Assembly (NCBI GenBank): GCA_943350175.1
Contig: CALQZX010000007.1
Coordinates: forward strand, 1 to 44,151
Direction of reading: 5' to 3'
Origin: Parcubacteria group bacterium
GTDB lineage: Bacteria > Patescibacteriota > Microgenomatia > UBA1400 > PJMF01
Length of the DNA: 44,151 bases
Position numbers and translations under genes: made by a program. Positions 1 through 10,342 of the stretch are shown here, piece after piece. How positions within the stretch are numbered: the stretch's first letter is position 1; every line of letters starts with the position of its first letter. The notes below the pieces were generated by a model. It did not search any database. It had not been told where the DNA came from and saw nothing but the letters and a program-made list of their open reading frames with translations.

Positions 1-3000
1 AGGTAGCCGCTTTCGATCAATTGCGCGACAATGCTGAAAAAGCAGTTTTAGTTATCAAAGAAACTTTAGATAAAGACAAGGTTTCTCTAAGTGAAAAAGT
101 GAAGAGTAAAGAAGCCATGCAACTCAAAATTGCTGAGCTCGAACTCAAGGCTAAGAATAAAATTGTTGCCACAAAACAACAGTTGGAAGTTCAATTAGAA
201 CAAACTGAAGAGATTTACAAAACCATTAAACAAATGGTGAAAAAAATCAAAGTCAAAACCGTTCTAACTGAAGATGAATACCTCAAGCTCGATGAATACG
301 ATGCTGCTTCTCATTTGCAGGTCGGCATGGGTGCTGAGAGTATTTTAACTTTGGCCAAAAAAGTTGATCTTGATGGTGAAGTTAAAATTTTAAGAGATGA
401 ATTAGTTGAAAGCAAAGGCGCTAAAAAAGCTAAGGTTACCAAGAGACTTCGCGTTGTCGAAGGTTTCAAGAAATCTGGTATTGATCCAGCTTGGTTATTC
501 TTAACTGTTTTGCCAGTGCTACCTCCAGACTTACGTCCAATGGTGCAATTGTCTGGTGGTCGTTTTGCTGCTTCAGATTTGAATGATCTCTATCGTCGTG
601 TTATTAATCGTAACAATCGTTTGGCTCACTTAATCAACTTAGGTGCTCCAGAAATCATTTTACGTAACGAGAAAAGAATGCTCCAGGAAGCTGTTGATGC
701 TTTAATCGATAGTTCTCAAACCAAACAAACTCGTCGTCGTAGCAACCGTCGCCCACTTCGCTCTCTTTCTGAGATGCTACGTGGTAAGACTGGTCGCTTC
801 CGTCAAAACTTGCTCGGTAAACGTGTCGACTATTCAGGTCGCAGCGTTATCGTTGTCGGTCCAGAATTGAAGCTTAACCAATGTGGTTTGCCAAAAGATA
901 TGGCTCTAGAAATGTTCAAGCCATATGTTCTCAGAGAATTAATCGTTAAAGGAATCGCTCCAAACGTTAAGAGTGCTCGTCACCTTATCGATCGTCGCGA
1001 ACCTCAAGTTTATGCCATTTTGGAACAAGTCATTGAGAACCATCCAGTTCTTTTGAACCGTGCTCCTACCTTGCATAAATTAGGTATTCAAGCTTTCTTC
1101 CCAGTCTTGATCGAGGGTAGTGCTATTTCACTTCACCCTTGTGTTTGTTCTGGTTATAATGCTGACTTCGATGGTGATCAAATGGCCGTTCATGTACCTT
1201 TGACCAAGCAAGCCCAGCAAGAAGCTATTGACCTGATGATGGCCAATCACAACTTGCTTAAACCAGCTAATGGTGAGCCTATCACTGTGCCTAACAAAGA
1301 AATGGCTCTTGGTGCTTATTACTACACCAGTTTTGATGAGAGAATCGCAATGTTCCCAACCATTTTGGGTAGCAAAAACGAAGCTTACCATTTATACCAA
1401 ATTGGTAAACTTGATCTTCGTCAAAAAGTTAAAGTTTTCATGGCTGTTAAAGGCAAGAAACAAATTGTTGAAACCAACATTGGTCGCTTGCTTTTCAATA
1501 GTGTTTTGCCAGAAAGCTTACGCTTTATTAACGAACCAGTTAATGCCAAGATGATTAAGCAAATTGTCACTAAAGCTATTGAAACTGAAGATAATGAAAT
1601 CGTGGCTACCATGATTGACGCTATCAAAGATTTAGGTTTTGAAGCTGCTACCAAATCAGGTTTATCTGTTTCGGTGAGTGACTGTGAAATGCTTGCAGAA
1701 AAAGATCAAATCGTTGCTGCCGCTAACCAAAAAGCTGAGCTGATTCGTGATAATTATCTCCAAGGTTTAATTACCGATGAAGAACGTCGCCGTCAAACAC
1801 TTGATGTTTGGATTAAAACCACTGATGATTTGGCTGAAAAAACTTGGAAGACTTATAGTGATGACAACTCAGTTAAAGTGATCATTGATTCTGGTGGTAC
1901 TCGTGCCTCCAAGGATCAGGTCAAACAGCTGGCTGCTATGCGTGGTTTGGTTGTTGATCCACTGGGTAATATCGTCGAGATGCCTACCAAGTCTAACTTT
2001 AGACAAGGTTTATCTATCTTCGAATACGTGACTTCAGCTCGTGGTTCCCGTAAAGGTTTGACTGACTCAGCCATCAAAACTGCTGATGCTGGTTATCTGA
2101 CTCGTCGTTTAGTTGACGTTTCTCATGACGCCATCATCCGTCAAGATGATTGTGGTGCCACCGATGGAGTGGAATTAGTCAGAGAACCAAGAAGCGATGC
2201 TTTCTATTACAGAATTTTGGGTCGTTACGCAAGTAAAGACATTAAGATTGGTAAGAATATCGTAATCACTGCTGGTGAATTGATTCATGACGACGCTGCT
2301 AAAGAAATTGCTGCTACTGTCGAAGTCGAATCAGTTTGGGTTCGTTCTCCTTTGACTTGTAAATGTAACAAAGGTCTCTGTATCAAATGTTATGGTTGGG
2401 ATTTTGCCACCAGAACAGACGTCGAGATCGGTGTTCCAGTTGGTGTCATTGCTGCTCAATCTATTGGTGAGCCAGGTACTCAGCTGACTATGCGTGTTAA
2501 GCACTCTGGTGGTATCGTCGGTTTGGACGTTACTCAAGGTTTGCCACGTGTCGAAGAGTTACTTGAAGCACGTAATCCAAAGTTGCAAGCTTTGATCGCT
2601 CATATTGCTGGTAAAGTCAAAATTGAAGAGAAAGATGGCGAAAATACTATCACCATCAAAAACAAAGAAGGTGAAGAAGAAGTTTTCACTCTAGGAGCTT
2701 CAGTGGCTTTATTGGTCAAAGACAAAGACTTGGTTTTTGCTGGTCAAAAATTAACTGCTGGTGGTGTAAACATTCAAGAATTACTTCAACTTAAGGGTTT
2801 GGTGTTTACTCAACAACACTTAATTGATCAAGTTCAAGAGGTTTATGAGTCTCAGGGCATTACCATCAACGACAAACACTTTGAAGTTATTACTCGTAAA
2901 ATGGGTGACAAACTTCAAATTGAGCTTTCTGGAGATACAGATCTCTTAGTTGGCGAAGTTGTTGAGCGTGCTCGCTTCGTTGGAGTTAATGATAACGTAA

Positions 3001-3230
3001 TGGCAGCCGGTGGTGATCCAGCTACCGCAAGAGTTTTATTGCTGGGTATTACCAGATCATCTCTCTTTACCAGCTCTTGGTTATCTGCTGCTTCTTTCCA
3101 ACACACTAAGCATGTTTTGACTGATGCTGCTTCTGAGGGTGCCATCGATTATCTAGAAGGTTTGAAAGAAAACGTCATTATTGGACGTTTGATTCCAACC
3201 AGTGAAGAAAGGGCTAGAGCCACAGTTTAA
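1..3230 (+). CDS. rpoC: DNA-directed RNA polymerase subunit beta' (5' end outside window)
   Basis: Catalytic largest subunit of RNA polymerase. The frame is open from base 3, so the N-terminus, including the first zinc site, lies outside the window. The Mg-binding active-site motif [12 protein letters not shown] is at about 1158-1193. The second zinc site is formed by the Cys of DDCGATDG (about 2147) and the cluster [17 protein letters not shown] (about 2350-2400). The trigger-loop/bridge region around [10 protein letters not shown] and the C-terminal [12 protein letters not shown] segment are recognisable. The C-terminus is compact, without a long insertion. It heads the rpoC-rpsL-rpsG-fusA-tuf order typical of bacteria. 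Identity is certain; only the start is missing. Confidence 0.98.
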   Translation, partial: VAAFDQLRDNAEKAVLVIKETLDKDKVSLSEKVKSKEAMQLKIAELELKAKNKIVATKQQLEVQLEQTEEIYKTIKQMVKKIKVKTVLTEDEYLKLDEYDAASHLQVGMGAESILTLAKKVDLDGEVKILRDELVESKGAKKAKVTKRLRVVEGFKKSGIDPAWLFLTVLPVLPPDLRPMVQLSGGRFAASDLNDLYRRVINRNNRLAHLINLGAPEIILRNEKRMLQEAVDALIDSSQTKQTRRRSNRRPLRSLSEMLRGKTGRFRQNLLGKRVDYSGRSVIVVGPELKLNQCGLPKDMALEMFKPYVLRELIVKGIAPNVKSARHLIDRREPQVYAILEQVIENHPVLLNRAPTLHKLGIQAFFPVLIEGSAISLHPCVCSGYNADFDGDQMAVHVPLTKQAQQEAIDLMMANHNLLKPANGEPITVPNKEMALGAYYYTSFDERIAMFPTILGSKNEAYHLYQIGKLDLRQKVKVFMAVKGKKQIVETNIGRLLFNSVLPESLRFINEPVNAKMIKQIVTKAIETEDNEIVATMIDAIKDLGFEAATKSGLSVSVSDCEMLAEKDQIVAAANQKAELIRDNYLQGLITDEERRRQTLDVWIKTTDDLAEKTWKTYSDDNSVKVIIDSGGTRASKDQVKQLAAMRGLVVDPLGNIVEMPTKSNFRQGLSIFEYVTSARGSRKGLTDSAIKTADAGYLTRRLVDVSHDAIIRQDDCGATDGVELVREPRSDAFYYRILGRYASKDIKIGKNIVITAGELIHDDAAKEIAATVEVESVWVRSPLTCKCNKGLCIKCYGWDFATRTDVEIGVPVGVIAAQSIGEPGTQLTMRVKHSGGIVGLDVTQGLPRVEELLEARNPKLQALIAHIAGKVKIEEKDGENTITIKNKEGEEEVFTLGASVALLVKDKDLVFAGQKLTAGGVNIQELLQLKGLVFTQQHLIDQVQEVYESQGITINDKHFEVITRKMGDKLQIELSGDTDLLVGEVVERARFVGVNDNVMAAGGDPATARVLLLGITRSSLFTSSWLSAASFQHTKHVLTDAASEGAIDYLEGLKENVIIGRLIPTSEERARATV

Positions 3231-3247
3231 GAAGTAATAATGAAAAA

Positions 3248-3279
3248 CTAAGGTGTATGTGTTAAAATTGCTACCTTAG
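3248..3279 (+). promoter_or_regulatory. Hairpin in rpoC-rpsL gap, possible internal promoter
   Basis: CTAAGGT (3248-3254) and ACCTTAG (3273-3279) form a perfect 7-bp stem around an 18-nt loop. No T-run follows, so it is not an ordinary terminator. The loop contains TAAAAT (3263-3268), a possible -10 box with only a weak ATGAAA 17 nt upstream. It could be an RNA-processing or attenuation site separating rpoC from the ribosomal genes. Function is inferred. Confidence 0.35.
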
Positions 3280-3300
3280 CGAAATAGAAAACAAAAAATT

Positions 3301-3711
3301 ATGCCTACAATTAATCAATTGATTAGAAAAGGTGGTCGGGTTAGTAGAATTAAGCGTATCAAAGCTACCGCTTTGCGTCGTAGTTTCAACTCTAACGAAA
3401 ATCGCCCAGTTGCCACTAATAGTCCTCAAAAAAGAGGTGTTTGTACCGTGGTTAAAACCATGACTCCAAAAAAACCAAACTCAGCTCTTCGTAAAGTTGC
3501 TAGAGTGCGTTTGTCCAACAAAATGGAAGTCACTGCTTACATCCAAGGTGAAGGTCACAATCTCGCTGAACATAGCATTGTTATGATCAGAGGTGGTCGT
3601 GTCAAAGATTTGCCAGGTGTGAAGTATCACATTATTCGTGGTAAATATGACTGTGCTGGCGTAGATAAGAGAAAAACCAGTCGTAGCAAATATGGAGTCA
3701 AGAAAAGTTAA
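3301..3711 (+). CDS. rpsL: 30S ribosomal protein S12 (uS12)
   Basis: Decoding-centre protein of the small subunit. It has the conserved core [27 protein letters not shown] and [17 protein letters not shown], including the lysine pair contacted by streptomycin and the Asp of KDLPG that is methylthiolated in some bacteria. At 136 aa it is longer than the E. coli protein because of about 14 extra residues before PQKRG; Firmicutes S12 has a similar insert, so this is not abnormal. There is no Shine-Dalgarno sequence before the ATG (upstream AAAACAAAAAATT). rpsG follows after 12 nt. Confidence 0.98.
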   Translation: MPTINQLIRKGGRVSRIKRIKATALRRSFNSNENRPVATNSPQKRGVCTVVKTMTPKKPNSALRKVARVRLSNKMEVTAYIQGEGHNLAEHSIVMIRGGRVKDLPGVKYHIIRGKYDCAGVDKRKTSRSKYGVKKS

Positions 3712-3723
3712 AGGAAAAATTGT

Positions 3724-4200
3724 ATGAGAACCAAAAAGGCTCAAGTCCGTGAAATAGAAAAAGATGCTAAATATAGCTCTGTTTTAGTGCAGAATATCAT
3801 CAATCGCAGTATGAAAGATGGTAAGAAATCTGTCGCTCAAAAACAAGTTTATGATGCTTTAGCTATTGTTGAAAAAGAAACCAAGCGTAAAGCTTTGGAA
3901 GTTTTAGAAGAATCTATTGCTAGAATTCAACCTCAAATGGAAGTTCGCTCTCGTCGTGTCGGTGGCGCTTCTTATCAAGTTCCTATGGCTGTTCGCGGTC
4001 GTAGAGCTAATTCTTTGAGTGTTAGATGGTTAGTAACCGAAGCCAACAAGAGACCAAACAAACAATATCATAGCTATGCTGAAAAGTTAGCTGCTGAATT
4101 GCTTGATGCTCTAACCGAGCAAGGTGGTGCAATTGAAAAGCGAAACGGTTCACATCGTATGGCTGAAGCCAACAAGGCTTTCTCCCATTTCAAGTGGTAA
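3724..4200 (+). CDS. rpsG: 30S ribosomal protein S7 (uS7)
   Basis: Primary 16S rRNA-binding protein that nucleates assembly of the 30S head and shapes the E site. The 158-aa product matches the family length, with the signature region RRVGGASYQVPMAVRGRRANSLSVRWLV in the middle (about residues 78-105) and the C-terminal helix HRMAEANKAFSHFKW. AAGGA about 8 nt before the ATG is a fair ribosome binding site. It sits between rpsL and fusA as in the classic str operon. Confidence 0.98.
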   Translation: MRTKKAQVREIEKDAKYSSVLVQNIINRSMKDGKKSVAQKQVYDALAIVEKETKRKALEVLEESIARIQPQMEVRSRRVGGASYQVPMAVRGRRANSLSVRWLVTEANKRPNKQYHSYAEKLAAELLDALTEQGGAIEKRNGSHRMAEANKAFSHFKW

Positions 4201-4256
4201 ACTTTCAAGCTTTTCTCATTTATTATTAGGTAGATAAATTATAGAATAATAGGTCT

Positions 4257-6392
4257 ATGTCAGATATTTCAAAAACAAGACAAGTTCCATTGGAACGCAT
4301 TAGAAACATTGGTATTATCGCTCATATTGATGCTGGTAAAACCACCACTACTGAGCGCATCCTTTTTTATACTGGTCGTAACTATAAAATTGGTGAAGTT
4401 CACGCTGGTGCCGCTACCATGGACTGGATGGCTCAAGAGCAAGAACGTGGCATCACCATCGTTTCTGCTGCTACCACTTGTTTTTGGGAGCCTTACTTCG
4501 AAACCGCTTTGCCAAAAGCTAGATATCGTTTCAACATTATTGATACTCCAGGGCACGTTGACTTTACCGCTGAAGTTGAGCGTTCACTGCGTGTTTTAGA
4601 CGGTGGCATCACTGTTTTAGACGCTTCTGAAGGTGTTCAATCTCAGTCTGAAACTGTCTGGCGACAAGCAGATAAATATAATGTCCCTCGTATCTGTTTT
4701 GTGAACAAAATGGATAAATTAGGTGCTGACTTCAACGCTACTGTTGAAGATATTCGTGTCAAATTTGGTGTTACTCCAGCCGTCATGGTTTTGCCAATGG
4801 GAGCTGAGAACTTTTTTGATGGCGTTATTGACCTGATTTCTCGTAAAGCTTACTTCTGGGAAGACCATGAAGCTGCTACCGAGCCAGAAATCAAAGATAT
4901 TCCAGAGGAATATAAAGAAAAAGCCGAAGTTGAAAGACTAAAATTAGTTGAGGCTATTGCTGAAACTGATGATGTTTTAATGGAAAAGTTCTTCGCTGAA
5001 GAAGAAATTGCTATTAATGACCTCAAAGCTGCTTTGCGTAAAGCTGTTATTGATTACAAATTAGTCCCAATTTTTGCTGGTTCTTCACTCAAGAACACCG
5101 GCATTCAGCCTTTGTTAGATGCTGTTGTTGAGTACTTGCCTTCCCCAACCGACATCGATCACATCGAAGGTCATATTAAGGGTAAAGAAGAAGTAGTGCA
5201 ACGTCGTTTGGTTCCAGAAGAAAAATTCTGTGGTTTGGCTTTTAAAATTCAAACTGATCCTCACGTTGGTAAATTAACTTACTTCCGCGTTTACTCAGGA
5301 TCGATCAAAGCTGGTTCTTACGTTTACAACTCTAGTAAAGATGTTAAAGAAAGAGTTGGTCGTTTGCTTCTAATGCATGCTAATGATAGAGAAGATGTTA
5401 CTGAAGCTTTTGCTGGAGAGATCATTGCTGTAGTCGGTCTTAGAGACACCAAGACTGGTGACACTCTTTCCGACGAGAGCGAGCCAATTATTTTGGAAGG
5501 TATCACTTTTGCTGATCCAGTTATCTCTTTAGCTATTGAACCAAAAACCAAATCTGATCAAGAAAAAATGGGTATGGCACTCGCCAAACTTTCTGAAGAA
5601 GATCCAACCTTCAATATTAAAGTCGATCATGAAACTGGACAAACCATCATCGGTGGTATGGGTGAATTGCACCTCGAAATCATCGTTGATCGTATGAAGA
5701 GAGAATTCAAGGTCGAAGCCGATGTAGGTAAGCCTCAAGTTGCTTATCGTGAAACCATTACTAAGCTTGCTGAGGGTGAAGGTAAATACATCAAACAGTC
5801 TGGTGGTCGTGGTCAGTATGGTCATGTTTTCCTCAAGATTGAACCAAAAGATCGTGGCACTGGTTATGAATTCGTCAACGCTATTACTGGCGGATCTGTT
5901 CCTCGTGAATACATCGAGCCAGTTAATAAAGGTGTTAAAGAGTCAGTTGATAGAGGTTTCTTAGCTGGTTACCCAATGGTAGACATCAAAGTTACTCTTT
6001 ACGACGGTTCTTATCATGATGTTGACTCTAGTGAATTATCTTTTAAGATGGCTGGTTCTCTTGGTATGAGAGAAGCTGTAGCTTTGGCTGGTATGGTTCT
6101 TATCGAACCTATCATGAAGGTTGAAGTTAGCACCCCAGAAGAATTCATGGGTGACATCATTGGTGATCTTGGTTCACGCCGCGCTCAAATTCAAGGCACC
6201 AATACTAGAGGTACCGTGGTAATCATTACAGCTTTAGCTCCTTTATCTGAAATGCAGGGATACGTTACCAACTTACGTGGTATGACTCAAGGTCGTGCTA
6301 GTAGTGTAATGTTGCCAAGTCATTATGAAGAGGTGCCAAAGAATATCACCGAAAAGATCGTTGAAGATCGTAAGGGTATTAAGAGAAGATAA
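4257..6392 (+). CDS. fusA: Elongation factor G
   Basis: Translocase GTPase that moves mRNA and tRNA through the ribosome and helps recycling. The P-loop [13 protein letters not shown] lies near the N-terminus, followed by DTPGHVDF (G3) and NKMD (G4). The full five-domain length (711 aa) is present, with the domain [11 protein letters not shown] region and a C-terminal [12 protein letters not shown] segment. The 56-nt gap after rpsG contains TAGAAT at 4242-4247, ten bases before the ATG, so the gene may also be read from its own near-leaderless promoter; this is weak. The upstream AGG is a poor Shine-Dalgarno match. Confidence 0.98.
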   Translation: MSDISKTRQVPLERIRNIGIIAHIDAGKTTTTERILFYTGRNYKIGEVHAGAATMDWMAQEQERGITIVSAATTCFWEPYFETALPKARYRFNIIDTPGHVDFTAEVERSLRVLDGGITVLDASEGVQSQSETVWRQADKYNVPRICFVNKMDKLGADFNATVEDIRVKFGVTPAVMVLPMGAENFFDGVIDLISRKAYFWEDHEAATEPEIKDIPEEYKEKAEVERLKLVEAIAETDDVLMEKFFAEEEIAINDLKAALRKAVIDYKLVPIFAGSSLKNTGIQPLLDAVVEYLPSPTDIDHIEGHIKGKEEVVQRRLVPEEKFCGLAFKIQTDPHVGKLTYFRVYSGSIKAGSYVYNSSKDVKERVGRLLLMHANDREDVTEAFAGEIIAVVGLRDTKTGDTLSDESEPIILEGITFADPVISLAIEPKTKSDQEKMGMALAKLSEEDPTFNIKVDHETGQTIIGGMGELHLEIIVDRMKREFKVEADVGKPQVAYRETITKLAEGEGKYIKQSGGRGQYGHVFLKIEPKDRGTGYEFVNAITGGSVPREYIEPVNKGVKESVDRGFLAGYPMVDIKVTLYDGSYHDVDSSELSFKMAGSLGMREAVALAGMVLIEPIMKVEVSTPEEFMGDIIGDLGSRRAQIQGTNTRGTVVIITALAPLSEMQGYVTNLRGMTQGRASSVMLPSHYEEVPKNITEKIVEDRKGIKRR

Positions 6393-6401
6393 TTTGTATC
6401 T

Positions 6402-6429
6402 TTGATTGCTCGGATCTTTAAGGTAGAAT
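6402..6429 (+). promoter_or_regulatory. Candidate tuf promoter
   Basis: TTGATT (6402-6407), a 16-bp spacer and TAGAAT (6424-6429) lie just after the fusA stop. They would give tuf a leader of about 150 nt. The leader contains AAAGGAG at 6490-6496, which is too far (about 90 nt) from the tuf ATG to serve it directly. Position and fit to consensus are the only evidence. Confidence 0.4.
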
Positions 6430-6586
6430 ACAAGTTCGATAGTCTTGAGTTATTTTAAGTCTATAAATTTATAAATTAGTAAATTAAAGAAAGGAGTAAA
6501 GCTAATTTTCTGATGCATTGCATCGCCAGAGTAAGCGTCCTTACTCTAGAGATGCTGAGGAAGAAAATAAACTTTACGACAAAATT

Positions 6587-7780
6587 ATGGCAGATAATAA
6601 ATTTGTCAGAAGCAAGCCACATGTCAACATTGGTACCATTGGTCACGTCGATCACGGTAAAACCACTTTGACTGCCGCTATCACTCAAACTTTGGCTAAG
6701 GTTGTTCCATGCGAAACCAACAAAGCTATGGTTTATGCTGATGTCGAAAATAGTAAAGAAGAAGTTGCTCGTGGTATCACCATCAACATCAAACATATTG
6801 AGTACGAGACCTCAAAACGTCACTACGCTCACATCGATGCTCCAGGTCATGCTGATTACATCAAAAATATGATCACTGGTGCCGCTCAAATGGATGGTGC
6901 CATCTTGGTGGTTGCCGCTACTGACGGTCCAATGCCTCAGACTCGCGAGCATATTCTACTTGCCAAACAAGTTAACGTTCCTCAAATCGTAGTCGCTTTG
7001 AACAAATGCGATATGGTTGATGACGCTGAATTGCTAGACTTAGTTGAATTTGAAGTTCGTGATCTCTTAACCAAATATGGTTATGATGGCGACAACACTC
7101 CAGTCATTCGTGTTAGTGCTGCCAAGGCTCTAGCCGGTGATGCTGATGCTCAAGCTAAAGTCATGGAACTCATGGATGCTGTGGATGCATATATCCCAGA
7201 GCCAGTTCGTGCTGTTGAGAAGCCTTTCAGTATGTACATTGAAGATGTCTTCTCGATCAAGGGTCGTGGCACAGTTGTCACTGGTCGTATCGAGAGTGGT
7301 ATCATCAAAGTCGGTGAAAACGTTGATATCGTCGGTATTCGCGACAAAGTTTCTTCTACCGTCACTGGTGTTGAAATGTTTAGAAAAATGCTCGACCAAG
7401 GTCAAGCAGGCGATAACGTCGGTATTTTGCTTCGTGGTATTGAAAAAGATGGCGTCGAAAGAGGTCAGCTTTTGGCCAAACCAGGTAGCGCTAAAGCTCA
7501 CAAGAAATTTGAAGCTGAAGTTTATATCTTAAAGAAAGAAGAAGGTGGTCGTCACAAACCTTTCTTCTCAGGTTACAAACCTCAATTCTACATCAGAACC
7601 ACAGACGTAACTGGTGAGATCAAGCTTCCAGATGGAGTCGAAATGGTTATGCCTGGCGATAATGCCAAGATGACTGTCGAGCTCTTAGTGCCAGTAGCTG
7701 TTACTGAAGGTTTCCGCTTCGCTATTCGTGAAGGTGGATTGACCGTCGGTGCCGGTGCTGTTACCAAAATTTTAGACTAG
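6587..7780 (+). CDS. tuf: Elongation factor Tu
   Basis: GTPase that delivers aminoacyl-tRNA to the ribosome. G1 [10 protein letters not shown]3 DAPGHADY and G4 NKCD are intact, followed by beta-barrel domains 2 and 3 ([17 protein letters not shown] and the C-terminal [19 protein letters not shown]). I chose ATG 6587 (397 aa) because [17 protein letters not shown] aligns with the usual EF-Tu N-terminus. The frame is open upstream to a TTG at 6518, adding 23 unusual residues, but nothing supports that start. A terminator follows directly. Only one tuf copy is in the window. Confidence 0.97.
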   Translation: MADNKFVRSKPHVNIGTIGHVDHGKTTLTAAITQTLAKVVPCETNKAMVYADVENSKEEVARGITINIKHIEYETSKRHYAHIDAPGHADYIKNMITGAAQMDGAILVVAATDGPMPQTREHILLAKQVNVPQIVVALNKCDMVDDAELLDLVEFEVRDLLTKYGYDGDNTPVIRVSAAKALAGDADAQAKVMELMDAVDAYIPEPVRAVEKPFSMYIEDVFSIKGRGTVVTGRIESGIIKVGENVDIVGIRDKVSSTVTGVEMFRKMLDQGQAGDNVGILLRGIEKDGVERGQLLAKPGSAKAHKKFEAEVYILKKEEGGRHKPFFSGYKPQFYIRTTDVTGEIKLPDGVEMVMPGDNAKMTVELLVPVAVTEGFRFAIREGGLTVGAGAVTKILD

Positions 7781-7802
7781 TTCTAAAATTAAGAAAGTAA
7801 AT

Positions 7803-7832
7803 AAAAACCCCGCTTTTAAAGGCGGGGTTTTT
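7803..7832 (+). terminator. Rho-independent terminator after tuf
   Basis: Stem CCCCGC (7808-7813) with GCGGGG (7822-7827), extended by weak pairs into an 8-nt loop. It is flanked by A5 (7803-7807) and T5 (7828-7832), so it could also work from the minus strand. It ends the str-type operon. Confidence 0.93.
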
Positions 7833-7840
7833 GGTATAAT
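7832..7840 (+). promoter_or_regulatory. Extended -10 promoter immediately after the tuf terminator
   Basis: TGGTATAAT is a perfect extended -10 element starting at the last T of the terminator. No good -35 is visible, as expected of extended -10 promoters. The predicted start of transcription (about 7847) coincides with the ATG of the next reading frame, so the mRNA would be leaderless. Confidence 0.6.
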
Positions 7841-7846
7841 TAAATA

Positions 7847-8344
7847 ATGATTTTAGAATATTTTGATCGTAGATAGGATAAAGCTTGTGAAAAAGCAATT
7901 GCTGAGGAAGAAAATCTGAGGCGAGAGAATGCAGTCAAAATTGCCAACGATATCTTAAAAATTTTTCCTGATTTATATTCGTCAACAACTTATAGAATTA
8001 TCCAAAAATATGGAGGTGGAGATGATCAAGAAGCAAGAAGAAGGTTGTCTGAGTTAGCATCCAAACTTGAGGGCGGTGATGATTTGGAGAAGATAGTTTT
8101 TATGATTTTTGATGTAATATCAAGCTCCAAAAACAAAGTCATCGTTGATTATAAATTTGGTCCTAGCGTTGCCTTTGATAAAAAAACAATGGATTCTCAT
8201 CAAACGATTAAAGATGGAGAGCCATGTAGGGTTATTTGTCCGCCAGTTTTTGCAGAATATGAAATTCCTTATTCTCCAACTATGGAAAGAAAACGCATTT
8301 TAATTAAAACAGCAACCGTTGAGCCGGTTGAGACGCCAAAATAA
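7847..8344 (+). pseudogene. Hypothetical protein gene with in-frame amber codon at position 10
   Basis: From ATG 7847 the frame reads MILEYFDRR, then TAG (7874-7876), then stays open for 155 more codons to TAA 8344. The post-stop translation begins DKACEKAIAEEENLRRENA and looks like real protein: a charged helical first half and a second half with KVIVDYKFGPSVAF and PPVFAEYEIPYSP. No family is recognised. The downstream in-frame start choice is poor (TTG 8045, which would lose the helical part). The extended -10 box exactly 6 bases before the ATG supports that ATG as the original start. It could be a recent nonsense mutation, a sequence error, suppression, or initiation at a non-standard codon after the stop. 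Confidence 0.6.
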
Positions 8345-8380
8345 ATTTGATTGATTGCTTACTATCTATTATCTGCACTC

Positions 8381-8409
8381 TTGCTCTCTGCCTTTCCTTC
8401 TGGTACAAT
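8381..8409 (+). promoter_or_regulatory. Candidate promoter P1 of the S10-spc-alpha superoperon
   Basis: TTGCTC (8381-8386), a 17-bp spacer ending in TGG, and TACAAT (8404-8409). It combines a partial -35 with an extended -10 (TGGTACAAT). The leader to rpsJ would be about 165 nt. I see no convincing gene in 8345-8579; the short open frame there overlaps both promoters and has no ribosome binding site. Confidence 0.55.
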
Positions 8410-8493
8410 ACAATCCTCTCGAGAAATATGGAGAGAAATTTGTTTTTTAAGATTTTTGCTAAGCTCAAATCACTAAAAAATACAAATTTCCTC

Positions 8494-8522
8494 TGTACAA
8501 GCGAGGCTACATTAGTTATAAT
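8494..8522 (+). promoter_or_regulatory. Candidate promoter P2 of the S10-spc-alpha superoperon
   Basis: TGTACA (8494-8499), a 17-bp spacer and a perfect TATAAT (8517-8522), about 58 bp before the rpsJ ATG. With P1 it would form a tandem promoter for the ribosomal-protein operon. Confidence 0.5.
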
Positions 8523-8579
8523 CGCGTTTTGTGATTCAAGAGGATCGCAAACAAATTAAGGTAATAAATTAAAAATAGT

Positions 8580-8900
8580 ATGACCAAAAATCAGAACTCA
8601 TACAAGATCAGAGTGAGACTCAAATCCTACGATCACCGCGTCATTGACGAGGCTTCCCGTAAGATCTTGCAGACCGCACTGTCTACTGGCGCCAAAGTTA
8701 TCGGCCCAGTACCTTTGCCAACTCACAAAAAGTCTTTTACTGTTTTGACTTCACCTCATACTGATAAAAATGCTCAAGAACATTACGAGATTCGTACTCA
8801 TAAGCGTTTGATCGACATCGTCGATCCAACCAATAAGACCATCGATTCTCTAATGCACTTGGAACTACCTGCTGGTGTTGATATTCAAATCAAAATGTAG
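8580..8900 (+). CDS. rpsJ: 30S ribosomal protein S10 (uS10)
   Basis: Small-subunit head protein, also the NusE transcription-antitermination factor in well-studied bacteria. The 106-aa product has the family core [16 protein letters not shown] near the N-terminus, [17 protein letters not shown] in the middle (the loop inserted in the ribosome) and the typical [21 protein letters not shown] end. There is no obvious Shine-Dalgarno sequence (AAATTAAAAATAGT precedes the ATG). It is the first gene of the superoperon. A small hairpin, GTCGG (8918-8922) with CCGAC (8932-8936), follows in the 55-nt gap before rplC. Confidence 0.97.
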   Translation: MTKNQNSYKIRVRLKSYDHRVIDEASRKILQTALSTGAKVIGPVPLPTHKKSFTVLTSPHTDKNAQEHYEIRTHKRLIDIVDPTNKTIDSLMHLELPAGVDIQIKM

Positions 8901-8955
8901 TTTGAGGCGGTAAGATAGTCGGGCTAGAAATCCGACACTATTTTGTTGACAGACA

Positions 8956-9696
8956 ATGCTAAATACAATATTTGCTACCAAAGTGGAAATGTCTCAAGCC
9001 TGGTCAGAGGACGGCAAGCGTTTACCAATCACCAAGCTAAAAGTTAGTGATAATCTTGTTTTATCTAAAAAAGAAACTCAAGATAAACAAATCACTGTCG
9101 AAATTGGTTATGGTGACAAAAAATTGAAAAATGTTCCTAAACCACTTAGATCAAAGATGGCTAAGAGCGGTTTTACCTCCGGAGTCAAACAAGTTGAAGG
9201 TGTTAAGTTTGTAGGTGAAGAAAATCCAGAGTCTCCATTGGAAGCTGGTCAAACTTTATCTATAACTGATGTCCTTTCTTTGGGCGACATTGTTGAAATT
9301 CAGGGTTCTACTAAAGGTCGTGGTTTTGCTGGTGCTATGAAACGTCATGGTTTCCATGGTGGCCCAAAGACTCACGGTCAATCAGATCGTGCTAGAGCTG
9401 TCGGTTCCATCGGTGCCGGTACTACTCCAGGTCGTGTCTACAAGGGCAAGAGAATGCCGGGAAGATACGGTCAAGAAACCAAAACTGTTTCTGGTTTAAC
9501 TATCGTTTACATCGATCAAAAGAACAATGAACTTTGGGTTAATGGCCCAATTCCAGGATCCAGAAATTCCACCATCAGAATCAGTAAAACTGGTGTTAAC
9601 AAAGAAATCAAATTAAACTTAAACTTACTTGGTTTGGCTAAAACCGAACCAGAAGTAGCTGAAGTCGTAGAAGTATCAGAAGAAAGTAAATCATAA
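8956..9696 (+). CDS. rplC: 50S ribosomal protein L3 (uL3)
   Basis: Early-assembling 23S rRNA-binding protein whose loop reaches the peptidyl-transferase centre. The start ATKVEMSQAWSEDGKRLPIT matches the family (GKKVGMTQ-like). The signature GSTKGRGFAGAMKRHGFHGG and the following THGQSDRARAVGSIGAG segment are intact. At 246 aa it is longer than the common 205-215 aa, with an acidic C-terminal tail (EPEVAEVVEVSEESKS). Its TAA overlaps the rplD ATG by one base (TAATG), indicating translational coupling. Confidence 0.97.
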   Translation: MLNTIFATKVEMSQAWSEDGKRLPITKLKVSDNLVLSKKETQDKQITVEIGYGDKKLKNVPKPLRSKMAKSGFTSGVKQVEGVKFVGEENPESPLEAGQTLSITDVLSLGDIVEIQGSTKGRGFAGAMKRHGFHGGPKTHGQSDRARAVGSIGAGTTPGRVYKGKRMPGRYGQETKTVSGLTIVYIDQKNNELWVNGPIPGSRNSTIRISKTGVNKEIKLNLNLLGLAKTEPEVAEVVEVSEESKS

Positions 9697-10340
9697 TGCA
9701 ATTGACAGTCATCGATTCTGCCAGCAAAAATGAGAAAGTTAGAGTTAGTGACACTTTGTTTGCTAATTCTGCTTCTGAATTTCTTTTGGCTCAAGCTATT
9801 AGAGTTTATCTCAGTAACCTAAGACAAGGTACTGCTCACACCAAAACCAGATCAGAAGTCAATAGAACCAAGAAGAAATGGTACAAGCAAAAAGGTACCG
9901 GTAACGCTCGTCATGGTGCCCGTACTCCAAGTATTTTTGTTGGTGGTGGAGTCGCTTTTGGTCCAAGAGGTATTGAAAACTGGACCAAGACTTTAAATGC
10001 CAAAAACAAACTTTTGGCTCTTAAAGTTGCTTTGAGTGCTCAAAAAGCTAACTTATTCTTAAGTAAAGATATTTCCTCCTTAAAAGGTAAAACTAGTGAA
10101 GCTATTGCTCTTTTAGCTCCAGTTAGCACTGGCAGCGAAAAGGTTTTGGTAATTTTGACCAAAAGCTCAAGTTTAGCTCTTCGTTCACTTCGTAATGTAG
10201 AAAATGTTATCGTCATGACTGCAGATCGTATTAACGCTCTTCACATTGCTATGGCTGATAAAATTGTTATCGAATTCACTGCTTTAAAAGTTTTAGAAGA
10301 TAGATTGTTAAAAGTTAAAAAGACAACTATTAAGAAATAA
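9696..10340 (+). CDS. rplD: 50S ribosomal protein L4 (uL4)
   Basis: 23S rRNA-binding protein whose extended loop lines the exit tunnel; in E. coli it also represses its own operon. The loop region KTRSEVNRTKKKWYKQKGTGNARHG (split by the usual basic residues) and PSIFVGGGVAFGPR are recognisable at about residues 48-90. The 214-aa length is normal. The ATG shares its A with the stop codon of rplC. Whether it autoregulates here cannot be told from the sequence. Confidence 0.96.
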   Translation: MQLTVIDSASKNEKVRVSDTLFANSASEFLLAQAIRVYLSNLRQGTAHTKTRSEVNRTKKKWYKQKGTGNARHGARTPSIFVGGGVAFGPRGIENWTKTLNAKNKLLALKVALSAQKANLFLSKDISSLKGKTSEAIALLAPVSTGSEKVLVILTKSSSLALRSLRNVENVIVMTADRINALHIAMADKIVIEFTALKVLEDRLLKVKKTTIKK

Positions 10341-10342
10341 TC

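Noticed and set aside
3343..3430. S12 insert near residues 21-42 as an anomaly
   Set aside because: Firmicutes S12 has a similar insert of about 13 residues at this place.
6518..6586. Upstream extension of EF-Tu from TTG 6518
   Set aside because: ATG 6587 aligns with the family start; the TTG has no suitably spaced ribosome binding site.
8022..8057. ATG with a strong GGAGGTGGAG upstream inside the amber-containing gene
   Set aside because: Out of frame, stops after 11 codons; the GGAGGTGGAG is explained as Gly-Gly-Gly codons of the gene.
8347..8559. 70-codon plus-strand frame before rpsJ (TTG start)
   Set aside because: No ribosome binding site, odd composition (runs of Leu, Cys, Asn), and it covers both predicted promoters of the ribosomal operon.
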